From the NCBI RefSeq assembly GCF_900108915.1, contig NZ_FNYH01000001.1, positions 248,001-312,000 of the forward strand: DNA of 64,000 bases, given 5' to 3'. Origin of the DNA: Allopseudospirillum japonicum. Lineage in GTDB: Bacteria; Pseudomonadota; Gammaproteobacteria; Pseudomonadales; Halomonadaceae. Of this stretch, positions 25,364-33,707 are shown one piece after another (the first letter of the stretch is position 1; the number at the start of each line of letters is the position of its first letter). The translations under genes and the position numbers were made by a program. The notes under the pieces are model-generated. The model did no database searches. It was not told the origin of the DNA and saw only the letters and a list, made by a program, of their open reading frames with translations.

Positions 25364-25711
25364 ATGGGGAAAAAATCGCAGACTTCAACCCCTGCTGATT
25401 TTAATGAAGCAGCCTGGGTTTTTGCGAATAAAAATCGTCTAAAAGGCTTTTTGCGCCGTTTAAGTGTAAGCGATCTGGAAAAAGCAAAAGATGCTATTGA
25501 GCAAGTACTCGATGAGCAACGCCAACTAGAACATCAGCGTCTACAAGAGGCCGAACGCCGCAAACAAAAACTACAACAAATACAAGCGGTCATGGCACAA
25601 GAAGGCATTCAAGCAGAAGATTTACTTGCAGCGTTAAATACGCCGCGCAAACGTGGCCGCCCACCGAAAGCGCGTGCGTTATCACCTTCTTTATCACAAT
25701 CGATGACTTAA
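25364..25711 (+). CDS. H-NS-like nucleoid protein with a C-terminal AT-hook
   Basis: A 115-residue basic protein. Seen: an N-terminal oligomerisation-like segment RLKGFLRRLSVSDLEKAKDA (near residues 24-43) that resembles the H-NS helix region, a charged coiled coil (residues 45-75), and a C-terminal RKRGRPPKAR near 95-105, an AT-hook with the GRP core. The canonical H-NS DNA-binding loop (aromatic-rich TWTGxGRxP) is absent. It thus looks like an H-NS paralogue that contacts the AT minor groove through one short hook. GGAGG lies 10 nt before the ATG. Its neighbour on the opposite strand also ends in a basic DNA-binding-like tail. Confidence 0.72.
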   Translation: MGKKSQTSTPADFNEAAWVFANKNRLKGFLRRLSVSDLEKAKDAIEQVLDEQRQLEHQRLQEAERRKQKLQQIQAVMAQEGIQAEDLLAALNTPRKRGRPPKARALSPSLSQSMT

Positions 25712-25780
25712 TACCCTATATCTTGAGGCTCCTCTTAACAAAGCTCAGCTTGCTTGTTTACGGAGCCTTTACCAGTGCAA

Positions 25781-26542
25781 TTAACGGCGTGTACTTGGTG
25801 TACGGCGTGTGGTGCGTTTGCGTGTGCTAGGGCGACGCTTGCTCGTGGTTGCTTGTTCGTTCGCTTGTACTTGCTTAGATACTGTTTCCGTGGTTTCAAT
25901 CAGCTTTGCTTGCACTGCTTGGGCAGGTATCTCACTAGACTGAGATGCAGGGTCCTCAGAAGTCTCGGTGTGAACTTTAGACTGAGGTGCATTTTTCTTC
26001 TCTTGTGATACTTGAGCTGTTTCTACTTGAGTGACAAGACTTGGTACCGGCTGCTCGGTTTGTGTGCAAGATGCAGGCGTTGCTGTAGATGATGCCTCTT
26101 GTTGTTGCACAAGTGGTTGACTTGTCTTTGCAATCTTTGCCTTTTGTAAATTTGGCGCTTGTACTCGCTCCCCTTGAATTTCGCGCTCACTCACTGGCTC
26201 ATCTTGAGTACGCACATCCACCCAAACCCAAGTATGTTCTTGCAACCAATCCTGTATCGACGTTTGCATTTGCTGACTACTTTGTGCACAAACTTGCCAA
26301 CTTTCCTGCCATTGTTGCCAAGCCAATTGTTGATTATGCATTTGCCAGTCCCATACGCTTAAAGGACTAGAACACGTATGTAATACCTGTACACGCTCTT
26401 GCCAGTGCTGGCTCCAACGTGTTTGCCAGTCCCAATGCGACTGACCTAAAGCTTGTAACATCTTAAATCCCAGTTGTGCCATTTGCAGGGGTAAAGCTTC
26501 TTGAGCCACTGTGACTAAGCTGACTTGTGTCATTTTGTTCAT
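25781..26542 (-). CDS. Phasin-like protein with a histone-like basic tail
   Basis: A 253-residue protein. Residues 1-110 are helical and unusually Trp/Gln-rich (WDWQTRWSQHWQERVQVL, AWQQWQESWQV), as in phasins that coat polyhydroxyalkanoate granules. Residues 110-220 are low-complexity Thr/Ser/Gln/Glu. The last ~20 residues, SKRRPSTRKRTTRRTPSTRR, are strongly basic, recalling the DNA-binding tail of PhaF or AlgP. No PHA synthase is in this window, so the granule link is inference. ATG at 26542 has AGGAG 9 nt upstream. Convergent with the H-NS-like gene, divergent from a two-component system. Confidence 0.6.
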   Translation of the reverse strand: MNKMTQVSLVTVAQEALPLQMAQLGFKMLQALGQSHWDWQTRWSQHWQERVQVLHTCSSPLSVWDWQMHNQQLAWQQWQESWQVCAQSSQQMQTSIQDWLQEHTWVWVDVRTQDEPVSEREIQGERVQAPNLQKAKIAKTSQPLVQQQEASSTATPASCTQTEQPVPSLVTQVETAQVSQEKKNAPQSKVHTETSEDPASQSSEIPAQAVQAKLIETTETVSKQVQANEQATTSKRRPSTRKRTTRRTPSTRR

Positions 26543-26705
26543 ATCGATAAGCTCCTAGGTACTCAATAAGTGTTGCAGAGAAGACATTTTTTTATGGACT
26601 CTTACCATAAGCTAAGTGCTTATATCAGAGTATGCAAAAACATTGTGCAGCGCAACATTAGTTAGCCGCACTTGCATCACTTAAGTCTAAAATAGTGAGT
26701 GAAAT

Positions 26706-27374
26706 ATGCGTATTTTACTGGTTGAAGATGATACTTTGTTGGCAGAAGGCGTCAAAACCGCCTTAATACAACATCAATACCGTGTGGACTGGGTTGCTGA
26801 CGGTCAAGCCGCCTTGCATGCTCTCGCCGTTGAACCTTTTGACGCGATGATTTTGGATCTGGGTTTACCAAGTATCGATGGTATGCGGGTTTTGACTCAA
26901 GTAAGACGTGATCAGCAAAATTTGCCTGTGCTGATTTTAACGGCACGTGATGCACTTGAATCCCGTTTAGCCGGTTTGAATGCTGGTGCAGATGATTACC
27001 TACTCAAACCATTCGAATTAGCAGAATTACTTGCACGCTTACGCGCCATTATGCGTCGCGCTCTGGGACAGGCCCAAGATCAAATATTACTTGGTGATTT
27101 GGTTTTAGATACACAATTACAGGAAGTGTATTGGCAAGGTTGTCTAGTTCATTTATCGCGGCGTGAATATGCTTTATTACTTGAGTTAGTTAAGCATAGA
27201 AACCGTGTACTATCACGCCAACAGTTAGAAACCCTAATTTATGGTTGGGATGATGAAGTAGAAAGCAATGCCTTAGAAGTACACATCCATCATTTACGTA
27301 AAAAGCTTGCCCCTCATCTTATTCGTACCTTAAGAGGTGTAGGTTACTTATTACATCTTAATGAGACTCCTTAA
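26706..27374 (+). CDS. OmpR/PhoB-family response regulator (QseB/PmrA-like)
   Basis: A 222-residue transcription factor. Seen: receiver domain with acidic E7/D8/D9, phospho-acceptor D51 (LDLGLP), T79 and K101 (LLKPFE), then a winged-helix C-terminus (RREYALLLELVKHRNRVLSRQQLE, and EVHIHHLRKKLAPHLIRTLRGVGY). The overall sequence is closest to the QseB/PmrA/BasR group. Its stop overlaps the kinase start by one base (TAATG), so the pair is cotranscribed and coupled. The signal and regulon are not evident; targets may include the neighbouring Rap1a-like gene. Confidence 0.95.
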   Translation: MRILLVEDDTLLAEGVKTALIQHQYRVDWVADGQAALHALAVEPFDAMILDLGLPSIDGMRVLTQVRRDQQNLPVLILTARDALESRLAGLNAGADDYLLKPFELAELLARLRAIMRRALGQAQDQILLGDLVLDTQLQEVYWQGCLVHLSRREYALLLELVKHRNRVLSRQQLETLIYGWDDEVESNALEVHIHHLRKKLAPHLIRTLRGVGYLLHLNETP

Positions 27375-28822
27375 TGCGCTCTATTTATGTATATTTGAAT
27401 ATCTTATTGCTTTCTAGTCTCAGTATTATTTTTATCAGCTTTGGTGCTTGGTATTTTGTTGAGGCAAATCACGAAGTCGAAGAACTGATGGATGCTGAGC
27501 TTGCTCAATGGGCGCGTATGGGAGCGGCTTTGTTTGCCCAAGAAACGTCCACTAAAACTTACGAGCATCTTGCCGAGCACTTAATTGCCAGCTATCAAAT
27601 GACGCAAGTGCATTCAAAAACAGTCCAGCATAAATATGAAAAAAAGTTGCTATTGAGTGTTTGGAATGCCCAAGGAGAACGTTTATTTCCCCCTCATCAG
27701 GTGCAGAGTTTACAAAATATTCAACCCCAACATTTGCAAGCGCAGATAATTCACACAGGGTTTGCTTGGAAGCATGAAGCACAAGATACTTGGCGCACTT
27801 TTACCTTATATGATCAGCAAGATGCTTTATGGATTCGTGCCGCACAACGTGCCGATATTCGCGGTGAGCTTGTTGAAAAAATCACCTTACAAATTAGCCT
27901 TCCTTTATTGCTTATTTTGCCTTTATCTTGGCTTAGTATTCACTTTGGTCTGCGTACGGGATTGGCACCTTTAGCGCGTTTAAGTCAAGGTGTAGCCCAA
28001 CAAAATACGCAGCAGCTCCTTCCATTACAACTTGATTTACCTCAAGAACTGACCGGTTTACAACATGCTTTTAATCAATTTATTACTGATTTAGATGCCG
28101 CCTTTGCACGCGAACGTCGCTTTACCGCAGATGCAGCCCACGAATTACGTACACCACTGGCAGCTTTAAAGATTCACTTACAAAATGCACAGCAAGCACC
28201 TGATCAAACTCACAGCGATCAATCAATACAAGCTGCTTTGGAAGGCGCACGTCGTTTACAGCATCTTATTGAACAAATGCTAACTTTGGCCCGCTCAGAA
28301 GCTGCTGCCTCTTATCTAGAGACGCCACACTCAAACCTCGCTTTGAATACTTGGCTCAGTGGCTTTCTTGCTGAATATTATCCTCTAGCTTGCCAAAGCG
28401 GGCATGAGTTACATTTAGCGACTCCAGAGCAAGAGATTTATATTGGTTTTGATCATCATGATCTCGCCCTTTTAGTACGTAATGCACTTGATAACGCATG
28501 TAAATATACGCCTAAAGGTACAGATATTGACATCCAATTGACCGCCAACTCTGCGCATGCTCTGCTCACAATTCAAGATCAAGGGCAAAGTTTAACAACT
28601 GCTGATTTGCAACGTTTAGGCGAACGTTTTGTGCGTCTGCAACCGCATACAGCAAGCGGCAGTGGCTTAGGGATTTCTATTATGCAAACACTCATGCGTA
28701 AATATTCACAAGCAGATTTAAGTTTTGCATTAACCCCGCAAGGCGGACTTAAAGTGAGTATGTGTTTACCTTATGCCAACCAACAAACATCACTAGACTG
28801 TCACAACCAAGTCAAAGCTTAG
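27374..28822 (+). CDS. Sensor histidine kinase (QseC/PmrB-like)
   Basis: A 482-residue inner-membrane kinase paired with the upstream regulator. Seen: TM1 near residues 8-28, a periplasmic domain of about 140 residues, TM2 near 176-195, a HAMP-like linker with RTGLAPLARLSQGVA, the dimerisation motif FTADAAHELRTPLAALK with phospho-acceptor His256, an N-box ALDNACKYTPKG near 372-383, and the G-box SGSGLGISIMQTLM near 431-444. The D-box region reads TIQDQGQSLT, so DxGxG is modified to DQGQS as in several PmrB/QseC relatives. Confidence 0.94.
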   Translation: MRSIYVYLNILLLSSLSIIFISFGAWYFVEANHEVEELMDAELAQWARMGAALFAQETSTKTYEHLAEHLIASYQMTQVHSKTVQHKYEKKLLLSVWNAQGERLFPPHQVQSLQNIQPQHLQAQIIHTGFAWKHEAQDTWRTFTLYDQQDALWIRAAQRADIRGELVEKITLQISLPLLLILPLSWLSIHFGLRTGLAPLARLSQGVAQQNTQQLLPLQLDLPQELTGLQHAFNQFITDLDAAFARERRFTADAAHELRTPLAALKIHLQNAQQAPDQTHSDQSIQAALEGARRLQHLIEQMLTLARSEAAASYLETPHSNLALNTWLSGFLAEYYPLACQSGHELHLATPEQEIYIGFDHHDLALLVRNALDNACKYTPKGTDIDIQLTANSAHALLTIQDQGQSLTTADLQRLGERFVRLQPHTASGSGLGISIMQTLMRKYSQADLSFALTPQGGLKVSMCLPYANQQTSLDCHNQVKA

Positions 28823-28880
28823 TCAAGTTTTATCCCTAAGCTCAAAGCTCGTTATCTCCATGTAGATAGAGGCAGGTTTT

Positions 28881-29306
28881 ATGCTTAGGTTAATGCAAAT
28901 GATATCCATCGGCTTCAGCCTTACGCTTAGCCTTACGTCAATTAATTCCCAAGCAATTGCTGCAGTGCATCTAGAGCCGCCTTTAACCTTGGGCCAGCTC
29001 AAACATTGGTGCCAACCTTTAATTCAAGATGCGCCTCAAGATGTAATGAGTGCTTTTTCCGCTGGGCAATGCAGCCATTATATCCTAGGCGTTTATGATA
29101 CCTTGCATGAATTTTGTTCCACACAAGGCACTCCAAGAGCACAAGCGGTGCAAGCTGTCATTCACTTTATGCAAAAGACGCCTTCCTTACCAACACAAGC
29201 ACCTGCTTTGCCTATTTTACGTACCCTACTTTTAGCAAGCACACCCTGCCAAACATTAGATATAGGACAAACCAATACACACGTTAAGTATGCACGGCTG
29301 CCTTAG
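28881..29306 (+). CDS. Rap1a/Tai-like secreted protein
   Basis: A 141-residue protein with a signal peptide (cleavage near residue 27, after AIAA). The mature part has paired cysteines and the motif GQCSHYILGVYDTLHEFC near residues 55-72, which matches the Rap1a/Tai fold (C ... GYI.G..D ... C). Rap1a proteins neutralise type VI amidase effectors, but many family members are orphan periplasmic proteins of unknown role. No effector or T6SS gene is visible here, so immunity is unproven. It follows the two-component genes by 58 bp and overlaps the end of the convergent ycaO gene by 23 nt. Confidence 0.6.
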   Translation: MLRLMQMISIGFSLTLSLTSINSQAIAAVHLEPPLTLGQLKHWCQPLIQDAPQDVMSAFSAGQCSHYILGVYDTLHEFCSTQGTPRAQAVQAVIHFMQKTPSLPTQAPALPILRTLLLASTPCQTLDIGQTNTHVKYARLP

Positions 29307-31041
29307 CGGCTTGTACTTTTTGATAAGCATTGAGTAAAGCTTGATGTGCTGACATATGGGTTGCCGGCTGCTCTGGAATTAAAGCGTCAAATAAACCCTC
29401 GCCTTCAATCCATCCCAAAGCTTGCTGAACTAAGCCAGTACCATAATAAGCGTGCAAACTTGTATGGAAGCTTTCCGGCTCTAAACCTTCAACCAACATG
29501 GAAAGCAAGCTTTGTAACACCTGGTATTGGCGCTTACGTTTGTGGTCAAGGTGATCAAACAGGAGTACATTATCTAAGAAGGCCAGCGCCCGTACCCAAT
29601 CCCCAGTCGCCAAAGCTAAGCAAGCGCCAAGCTCACCTAAACGCCAAGTTTGCCATTGGCTACCTGAGGCGCTCGCTATTCCTAACCAAGCAGCTACTTT
29701 TTGTTGATCATCAATTTCTAAAGCATCTAAGGTATCTTGCAGCTCATGTAACGTCTCCTCTTGCAAATGCGCAAGCTGCAAAATCGCATCTCGTACAGGC
29801 ACACTTTGGTTATTATTATGCCATTGCAGCTCATCGATAGGATAAATTTCAGAAAAGCCCGGCACGAGAATACGACAAGCATAGACACCTAAATGCTGGT
29901 ATTCTGCGATATAGACTTGATACCCTAGATCGTGCAAACGTTCTAATAAATGATCTCGCTGTGCTCTCGTCTCTCCACTAAAATTCCACGCACAATAATC
30001 ATAATCTTCTGCATCTGCAATTAAATGCCAAGAGACTAAACCACTTGAATCAATAAAATGTGTTTCTAAATTATGCTCATCGGCAACTTGTGCCATATCT
30101 AAGCTAGGTGCAGGAAAACCATCCAAGGCATCGAGTGCACGCCCTTGAACCAGCTCAGTTAAGGTACGCTCTAAAGCTACCTCAAATAAAGGGTGTGCTC
30201 CAAAGGATGCAAAACATCCACCATCTCGTGGATTAAGCAGGCTAATATTAATCACTGGAAAATGCCCACCTAACGACGCATCTTGCACAAATAAAGTAAA
30301 ACCTGCTTCTTTAAGTGCTTGGATACCCTGATAAATTTTTGGATAACGTTTTAATACTTGTTCAGGAATTTTTGGTAAACGGATGCCTTCTGCCAAAATG
30401 CGATTTTTAATGGCGCGTTCAAAAATTTCTGATAAGGCTTGCACCTGCGCCTCTGCGGGCGTATTACCTGCTGACATCCCATTTGATACATATAAATTCC
30501 CAATTAAATTAACTGGAAAATAAACTGATGTCTGATCACTTTGACGTATGAAGGGCAAGGCACATACGCCACGTTCTTTTTGCCCTGTGTTAATATCAAT
30601 TAAATCATTTAAATAAATCTGTGCCTCTGCATCATACACTTCTCTGGTATAATCATCCAAAAGCACTGGTGCTTCTATTAGTTTCTGGTTTTCTTGTTCT
30701 ATTAATACCCAAATTTCATCTGGATAATGTACAAAGCCTAAAGTATCTGCCCCTTCTGCCAACCAATAATCGGCCCAAAAATAATTAGTCGCAAGGCGTT
30801 CAAAAAATTCTCCTAATGCGGAAACCAGTGCTGCTTCCTTAGAAGCCCCTTTACCATTGGTAAAACAATGTGGACAATTTTGATCCTGCACGTGTACAGA
30901 CCAGACATGCGGCAAAGGATTGAGCCAAGAAACTGGCTGCACATTAAAGCCTAAACGTGATAATTGGCTTTGCATAAAGATCAAGCTATCTTCTAATGCT
31001 TTGTCTTTACCAGGAATAAACGTAGGGTTTGAGTGTGTCAC
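29284..31041 (-). CDS. ycaO: YcaO-domain protein (S12 methylthiotransferase accessory factor type)
   Basis: A 585-residue protein, almost exactly the length of E. coli YcaO (586). YcaO enzymes use ATP to activate amide backbones; E. coli YcaO assists RimO in thiomethylation of ribosomal protein S12. Seen: FIPGKDKALEDSL at the start, CPHCFTNGKGASKEAALVSALGEFFERL near residues 76-103 with ATP-binding glutamates, and NGMSAGNTPAEAQVQALSEIFERAIKN near 188-215. The N-terminal YcaO domain is followed by a C-terminal TPR-like region, as in the E. coli type. GTG start at 31041, with AGG 7 nt upstream. No RiPP precursor is nearby, which argues against a peptide-modifying role. Confidence 0.93.
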   Translation of the reverse strand: MTHSNPTFIPGKDKALEDSLIFMQSQLSRLGFNVQPVSWLNPLPHVWSVHVQDQNCPHCFTNGKGASKEAALVSALGEFFERLATNYFWADYWLAEGADTLGFVHYPDEIWVLIEQENQKLIEAPVLLDDYTREVYDAEAQIYLNDLIDINTGQKERGVCALPFIRQSDQTSVYFPVNLIGNLYVSNGMSAGNTPAEAQVQALSEIFERAIKNRILAEGIRLPKIPEQVLKRYPKIYQGIQALKEAGFTLFVQDASLGGHFPVINISLLNPRDGGCFASFGAHPLFEVALERTLTELVQGRALDALDGFPAPSLDMAQVADEHNLETHFIDSSGLVSWHLIADAEDYDYCAWNFSGETRAQRDHLLERLHDLGYQVYIAEYQHLGVYACRILVPGFSEIYPIDELQWHNNNQSVPVRDAILQLAHLQEETLHELQDTLDALEIDDQQKVAAWLGIASASGSQWQTWRLGELGACLALATGDWVRALAFLDNVLLFDHLDHKRKRQYQVLQSLLSMLVEGLEPESFHTSLHAYYGTGLVQQALGWIEGEGLFDALIPEQPATHMSAHQALLNAYQKVQAAKAAVHT

Positions 31042-31223
31042 ACAGGAACCTGCTTGCTAAAAAATAAAAAAAAGGAGAGATTTGCAAGCACAAATCATAG
31101 CTGATTCTTTGGCTGAGAGTGAGAGATCCAACAATTTATTTTTTCTCCCCACAAGGGGTGAACACCCAAGTGATACTGGCGTCTGAAGAAAACAGATTGA
31201 AGATTTCTCATAGGAGAAAGTGT

Positions 31224-31655
31224 ATGAAAGCTGAGCTATTTCACCAATATGCCCATAGTTTTGAAGGACTTACGCTTGCAAACCTTGACCGCTTAGCCAC
31301 TTATGTCAGTCCTGACATTCATTTTCGTGATCCCTTTAACGATGTACACCAGTGGGCACACATGCGCCTTGTCTTCGTTGATATGTTCGAGCGCACACAA
31401 AGCAATCGTTTTACTACCTTGGAAGTTTATCCAAATATGGAAACGGCAAGTGCGTGTGTTTACTGGCGTTTTGAGACAAGCTTCGCTAAGTTAGGCGCTT
31501 TAGACATTTTAGGCACTTCGCGCATTCAGGCCGATGCACAAGGTCGTATCAGTGAGCACCTGGATTTTTGGGATCCCAGCCCTTTATATCGGCGCTTACC
31601 TGTCTTTGGTAGCGCCCTCGGTTGGATTCAATCCAAGTTAGCCATCCGTACTTAG
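31224..31655 (+). CDS. NTF2-like (SnoaL-type) protein
   Basis: A 143-residue protein with a cone-shaped NTF2-like fold inferred from LDRLATYVSPDIHFRDPFNDV near residues 18-38 and RISEHLDFWDPSPLYRRLP near 112-130. Members of this type are often encoded beside FAD oxidoreductase-DUF1365-cfa clusters in marine gammaproteobacteria, as here. No enzyme activity can be assigned. The ATG at 31224 was chosen over an earlier in-frame start at 31119 because AGGAG lies 7 nt upstream. It converges on cfa with an 18-nt overlap of the 3' ends. Confidence 0.75.
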   Translation: MKAELFHQYAHSFEGLTLANLDRLATYVSPDIHFRDPFNDVHQWAHMRLVFVDMFERTQSNRFTTLEVYPNMETASACVYWRFETSFAKLGALDILGTSRIQADAQGRISEHLDFWDPSPLYRRLPVFGSALGWIQSKLAIRT

Positions 31656-32909
31656 ATTATTTAATACACAAGTTTTTTGTTGATGTTGATATAAATAAAA
31701 GCTGACATCTAGGCAAGATTCAGTAAATCCGCCTTCACAGTAGGCTAAATAATATAACCACATACGCTTAAAATTTGTGTCAAATCCTAAGGTTTGCAAA
31801 TGTGGCCAAGCTTTTAAAAAAGCTTGTCGCCACTGTGCCAAGGTCCAAGCATAATCTTGACCAAAATCTTGACGCATTTTTAAGGTTAAACCGGCTGCGT
31901 TTGCATACGTATGCATAGATTGTTTTGTTGGTAGCATACCACCAGGAAAAATATATTTTTGGATAAAATCTGTTTGTTTGCGGTAACGTGCAAAACGCAC
32001 CTCATCAAGGCTAATCACTTGTAATAAAGCATTCGCTTGGGGTTTTAAACAGTTCTTAAGTTGTTGAAAATAAGTAGACCAATGTTCTTCACCTACCGCC
32101 TCAAACATTTCAATCGAGACAATATGATCATATTGTCCTTCAAGATCACGATAATCCATCAAATAAAACTGGCATTGCTCAGCTAAATCTGCTGCTTGAA
32201 TACGGGCTTGTGCATAATCAAACTGCGCCTTTGATAAAGTGATCCCTGTCACTTGCGCACCGAATTCAGCCGCAGCAACTTCTGCAAACCCACCCCAACC
32301 ACAGCCAATTTCTAAAACCGTATCCCCTGGTTGAATCCCTAAGGTTTTGGCAATTTGTTGATACTTGTGTTGTTGCGCCTGCGCCAAAGTTTGTTCTGAA
32401 TGCGCACGGAAAGCACTAGAATAAGTCATGCTTGCATCAAGCCACAACCGATAAAAATCATTACCTAAATCATAATGATAGGCAATGTTGCGCCGGCTAC
32501 CTTCTTTAGTATTGGCACGCATCTTATGTAGCACTCGGTTTATTAAGCGCACCCAAGTCCGCCCATGCGCCCAAGCTTCTATTGCGGCTTGATTACGCAC
32601 CCCCCAACGAATAAGGCTGACCAGATCTGGGCTTGTCCACTCCCCTTGCATATAAGCTTCTGCCCATCCGACTAAACCACCGTTTAGCAAACGCTGTAAT
32701 GCTTGATAATCATGTAAATGTACCTGAGCCTGTAAAGCATCTGCGCTAGGCTGACCAATACGTAAAGGTGTGGCATCAGGCAATAAAATAAGTAAACAGC
32801 CATCATGTTGATCCGATAAATGTGCAAGCCAAGCTTGTAAGGCTTTTGCTGTCAATGGACTGGCTGACTTAGTTGCCAAAGAAGCTTTATGCCAAGGTAA
32901 GCTTTTCAT
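31638..32909 (-). CDS. Cyclopropane-fatty-acyl-phospholipid synthase family methyltransferase
   Basis: A 423-residue SAM-dependent enzyme that modifies unsaturated acyl chains in membrane phospholipid. Seen: an N-terminal lipid-binding part, NIAYHYDLGNDFYRLWLDASMTYS near residues 142-165, the SAM motif VLEIGCGWGGFAEVAA near 198-213, and HIVSIEMFEAVGEEHW near 262-277. Last gene of the FAD oxidoreductase-DUF1365-cfa operon; ATG overlaps the previous TGA (TGATG). Homologues in this operon in other proteobacteria belong to singlet-oxygen/light regulons and may make methylated furan fatty acids rather than simple cyclopropanes, so cfa is not asserted as the symbol. Confidence 0.92.
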   Translation of the reverse strand: MKSLPWHKASLATKSASPLTAKALQAWLAHLSDQHDGCLLILLPDATPLRIGQPSADALQAQVHLHDYQALQRLLNGGLVGWAEAYMQGEWTSPDLVSLIRWGVRNQAAIEAWAHGRTWVRLINRVLHKMRANTKEGSRRNIAYHYDLGNDFYRLWLDASMTYSSAFRAHSEQTLAQAQQHKYQQIAKTLGIQPGDTVLEIGCGWGGFAEVAAAEFGAQVTGITLSKAQFDYAQARIQAADLAEQCQFYLMDYRDLEGQYDHIVSIEMFEAVGEEHWSTYFQQLKNCLKPQANALLQVISLDEVRFARYRKQTDFIQKYIFPGGMLPTKQSMHTYANAAGLTLKMRQDFGQDYAWTLAQWRQAFLKAWPHLQTLGFDTNFKRMWLYYLAYCEGGFTESCLDVSFYLYQHQQKTCVLNNLSTDG

Positions 32910-33682
32910 CACTTTTCATCTCCAGATTGTGCTGTCTTAGGACGTGGATAGAAGGGAACTTTTTTACGCCACAAACGTAGAGCTTCCCAATGAATCCCAG
33001 CAATGACTTTAAGTGTCATGAAAGGATGACGCATCCAAGTACGTAATAAATTTGCTTGGGTAAAATCTTGACGCCGGCCTTGAAATACAGCGTGTAAAAA
33101 TGCACCTGCCTGATCGTGTTGCCGAATCCCTACCAGCACTTTTTCATCAGGAAGACGCATGCGAAAATCATAACGACACTGCATTGGAATAAAGGGAGAA
33201 ACATAAAAGGTTTTATTACAAGATTGACGCACAATATAAGGTGTATTTTTTATTTCTTGCGTATCGACCTGCAATAAATATCTATGTTTTTGTGCGAAGG
33301 TATTGCTGACCTCATAAAGAATTAACTTTAAATTTTCAGCTTCATCATAGCAATAATAAACACTCAAAGGATTAAATACATAACCTAATAAACGTGGATA
33401 ACATAATAAAAAAATTTTCCCCTCACCCAGATTGTAGCCTTGTGCTTTCAGATAAGTACGCACTTGTTGATTGAGTGGAATCTTAGAATGATCACCATAA
33501 TCTTGATCGTAAAAAGACCATAAGTTAAATTGATTGTAGCTAAAACAAGGAATAGCTTTAGATAACAAAGGTAACTCATCCAAGTTAAATAAACATGCAC
33601 TAACCCGATAAATAAATCTATGTACTTTAGGCCTTAGCCTATGGTGCATCACTTGGCCTTGATAAATGGCAGAGGTATACAT
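32909..33682 (-). CDS. DUF1365 family protein
   Basis: A 257-residue protein with an N-terminal SAIYQGQVMHHRLRPKVHRFIYRV and an internal LLCYPRLLGYVFNPLSVYYCYD near residues 93-115 plus KTFYVSPFIPMQCRYDF near 160, the conserved blocks of DUF1365. It is almost always encoded between a FAD-dependent oxidoreductase and a Cfa-like methyltransferase and probably helps in the same fatty-acid modification, but its biochemistry is unknown. AAGGAG precedes the ATG by 9 nt. 25 bp after the oxidoreductase and overlapping the methyltransferase start. Confidence 0.9.
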   Translation of the reverse strand: MYTSAIYQGQVMHHRLRPKVHRFIYRVSACLFNLDELPLLSKAIPCFSYNQFNLWSFYDQDYGDHSKIPLNQQVRTYLKAQGYNLGEGKIFLLCYPRLLGYVFNPLSVYYCYDEAENLKLILYEVSNTFAQKHRYLLQVDTQEIKNTPYIVRQSCNKTFYVSPFIPMQCRYDFRMRLPDEKVLVGIRQHDQAGAFLHAVFQGRRQDFTQANLLRTWMRHPFMTLKVIAGIHWEALRLWRKKVPFYPRPKTAQSGDEK

Positions 33683-33707
33683 GGGTACACTCCTTAAATG
33701 TCATGTG

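Noticed and set aside
29284-31041. RiPP (thiazole/oxazole peptide) gene cluster
   Set aside because: The YcaO is full-length E. coli type with no precursor peptide, dehydrogenase or exporter beside it.
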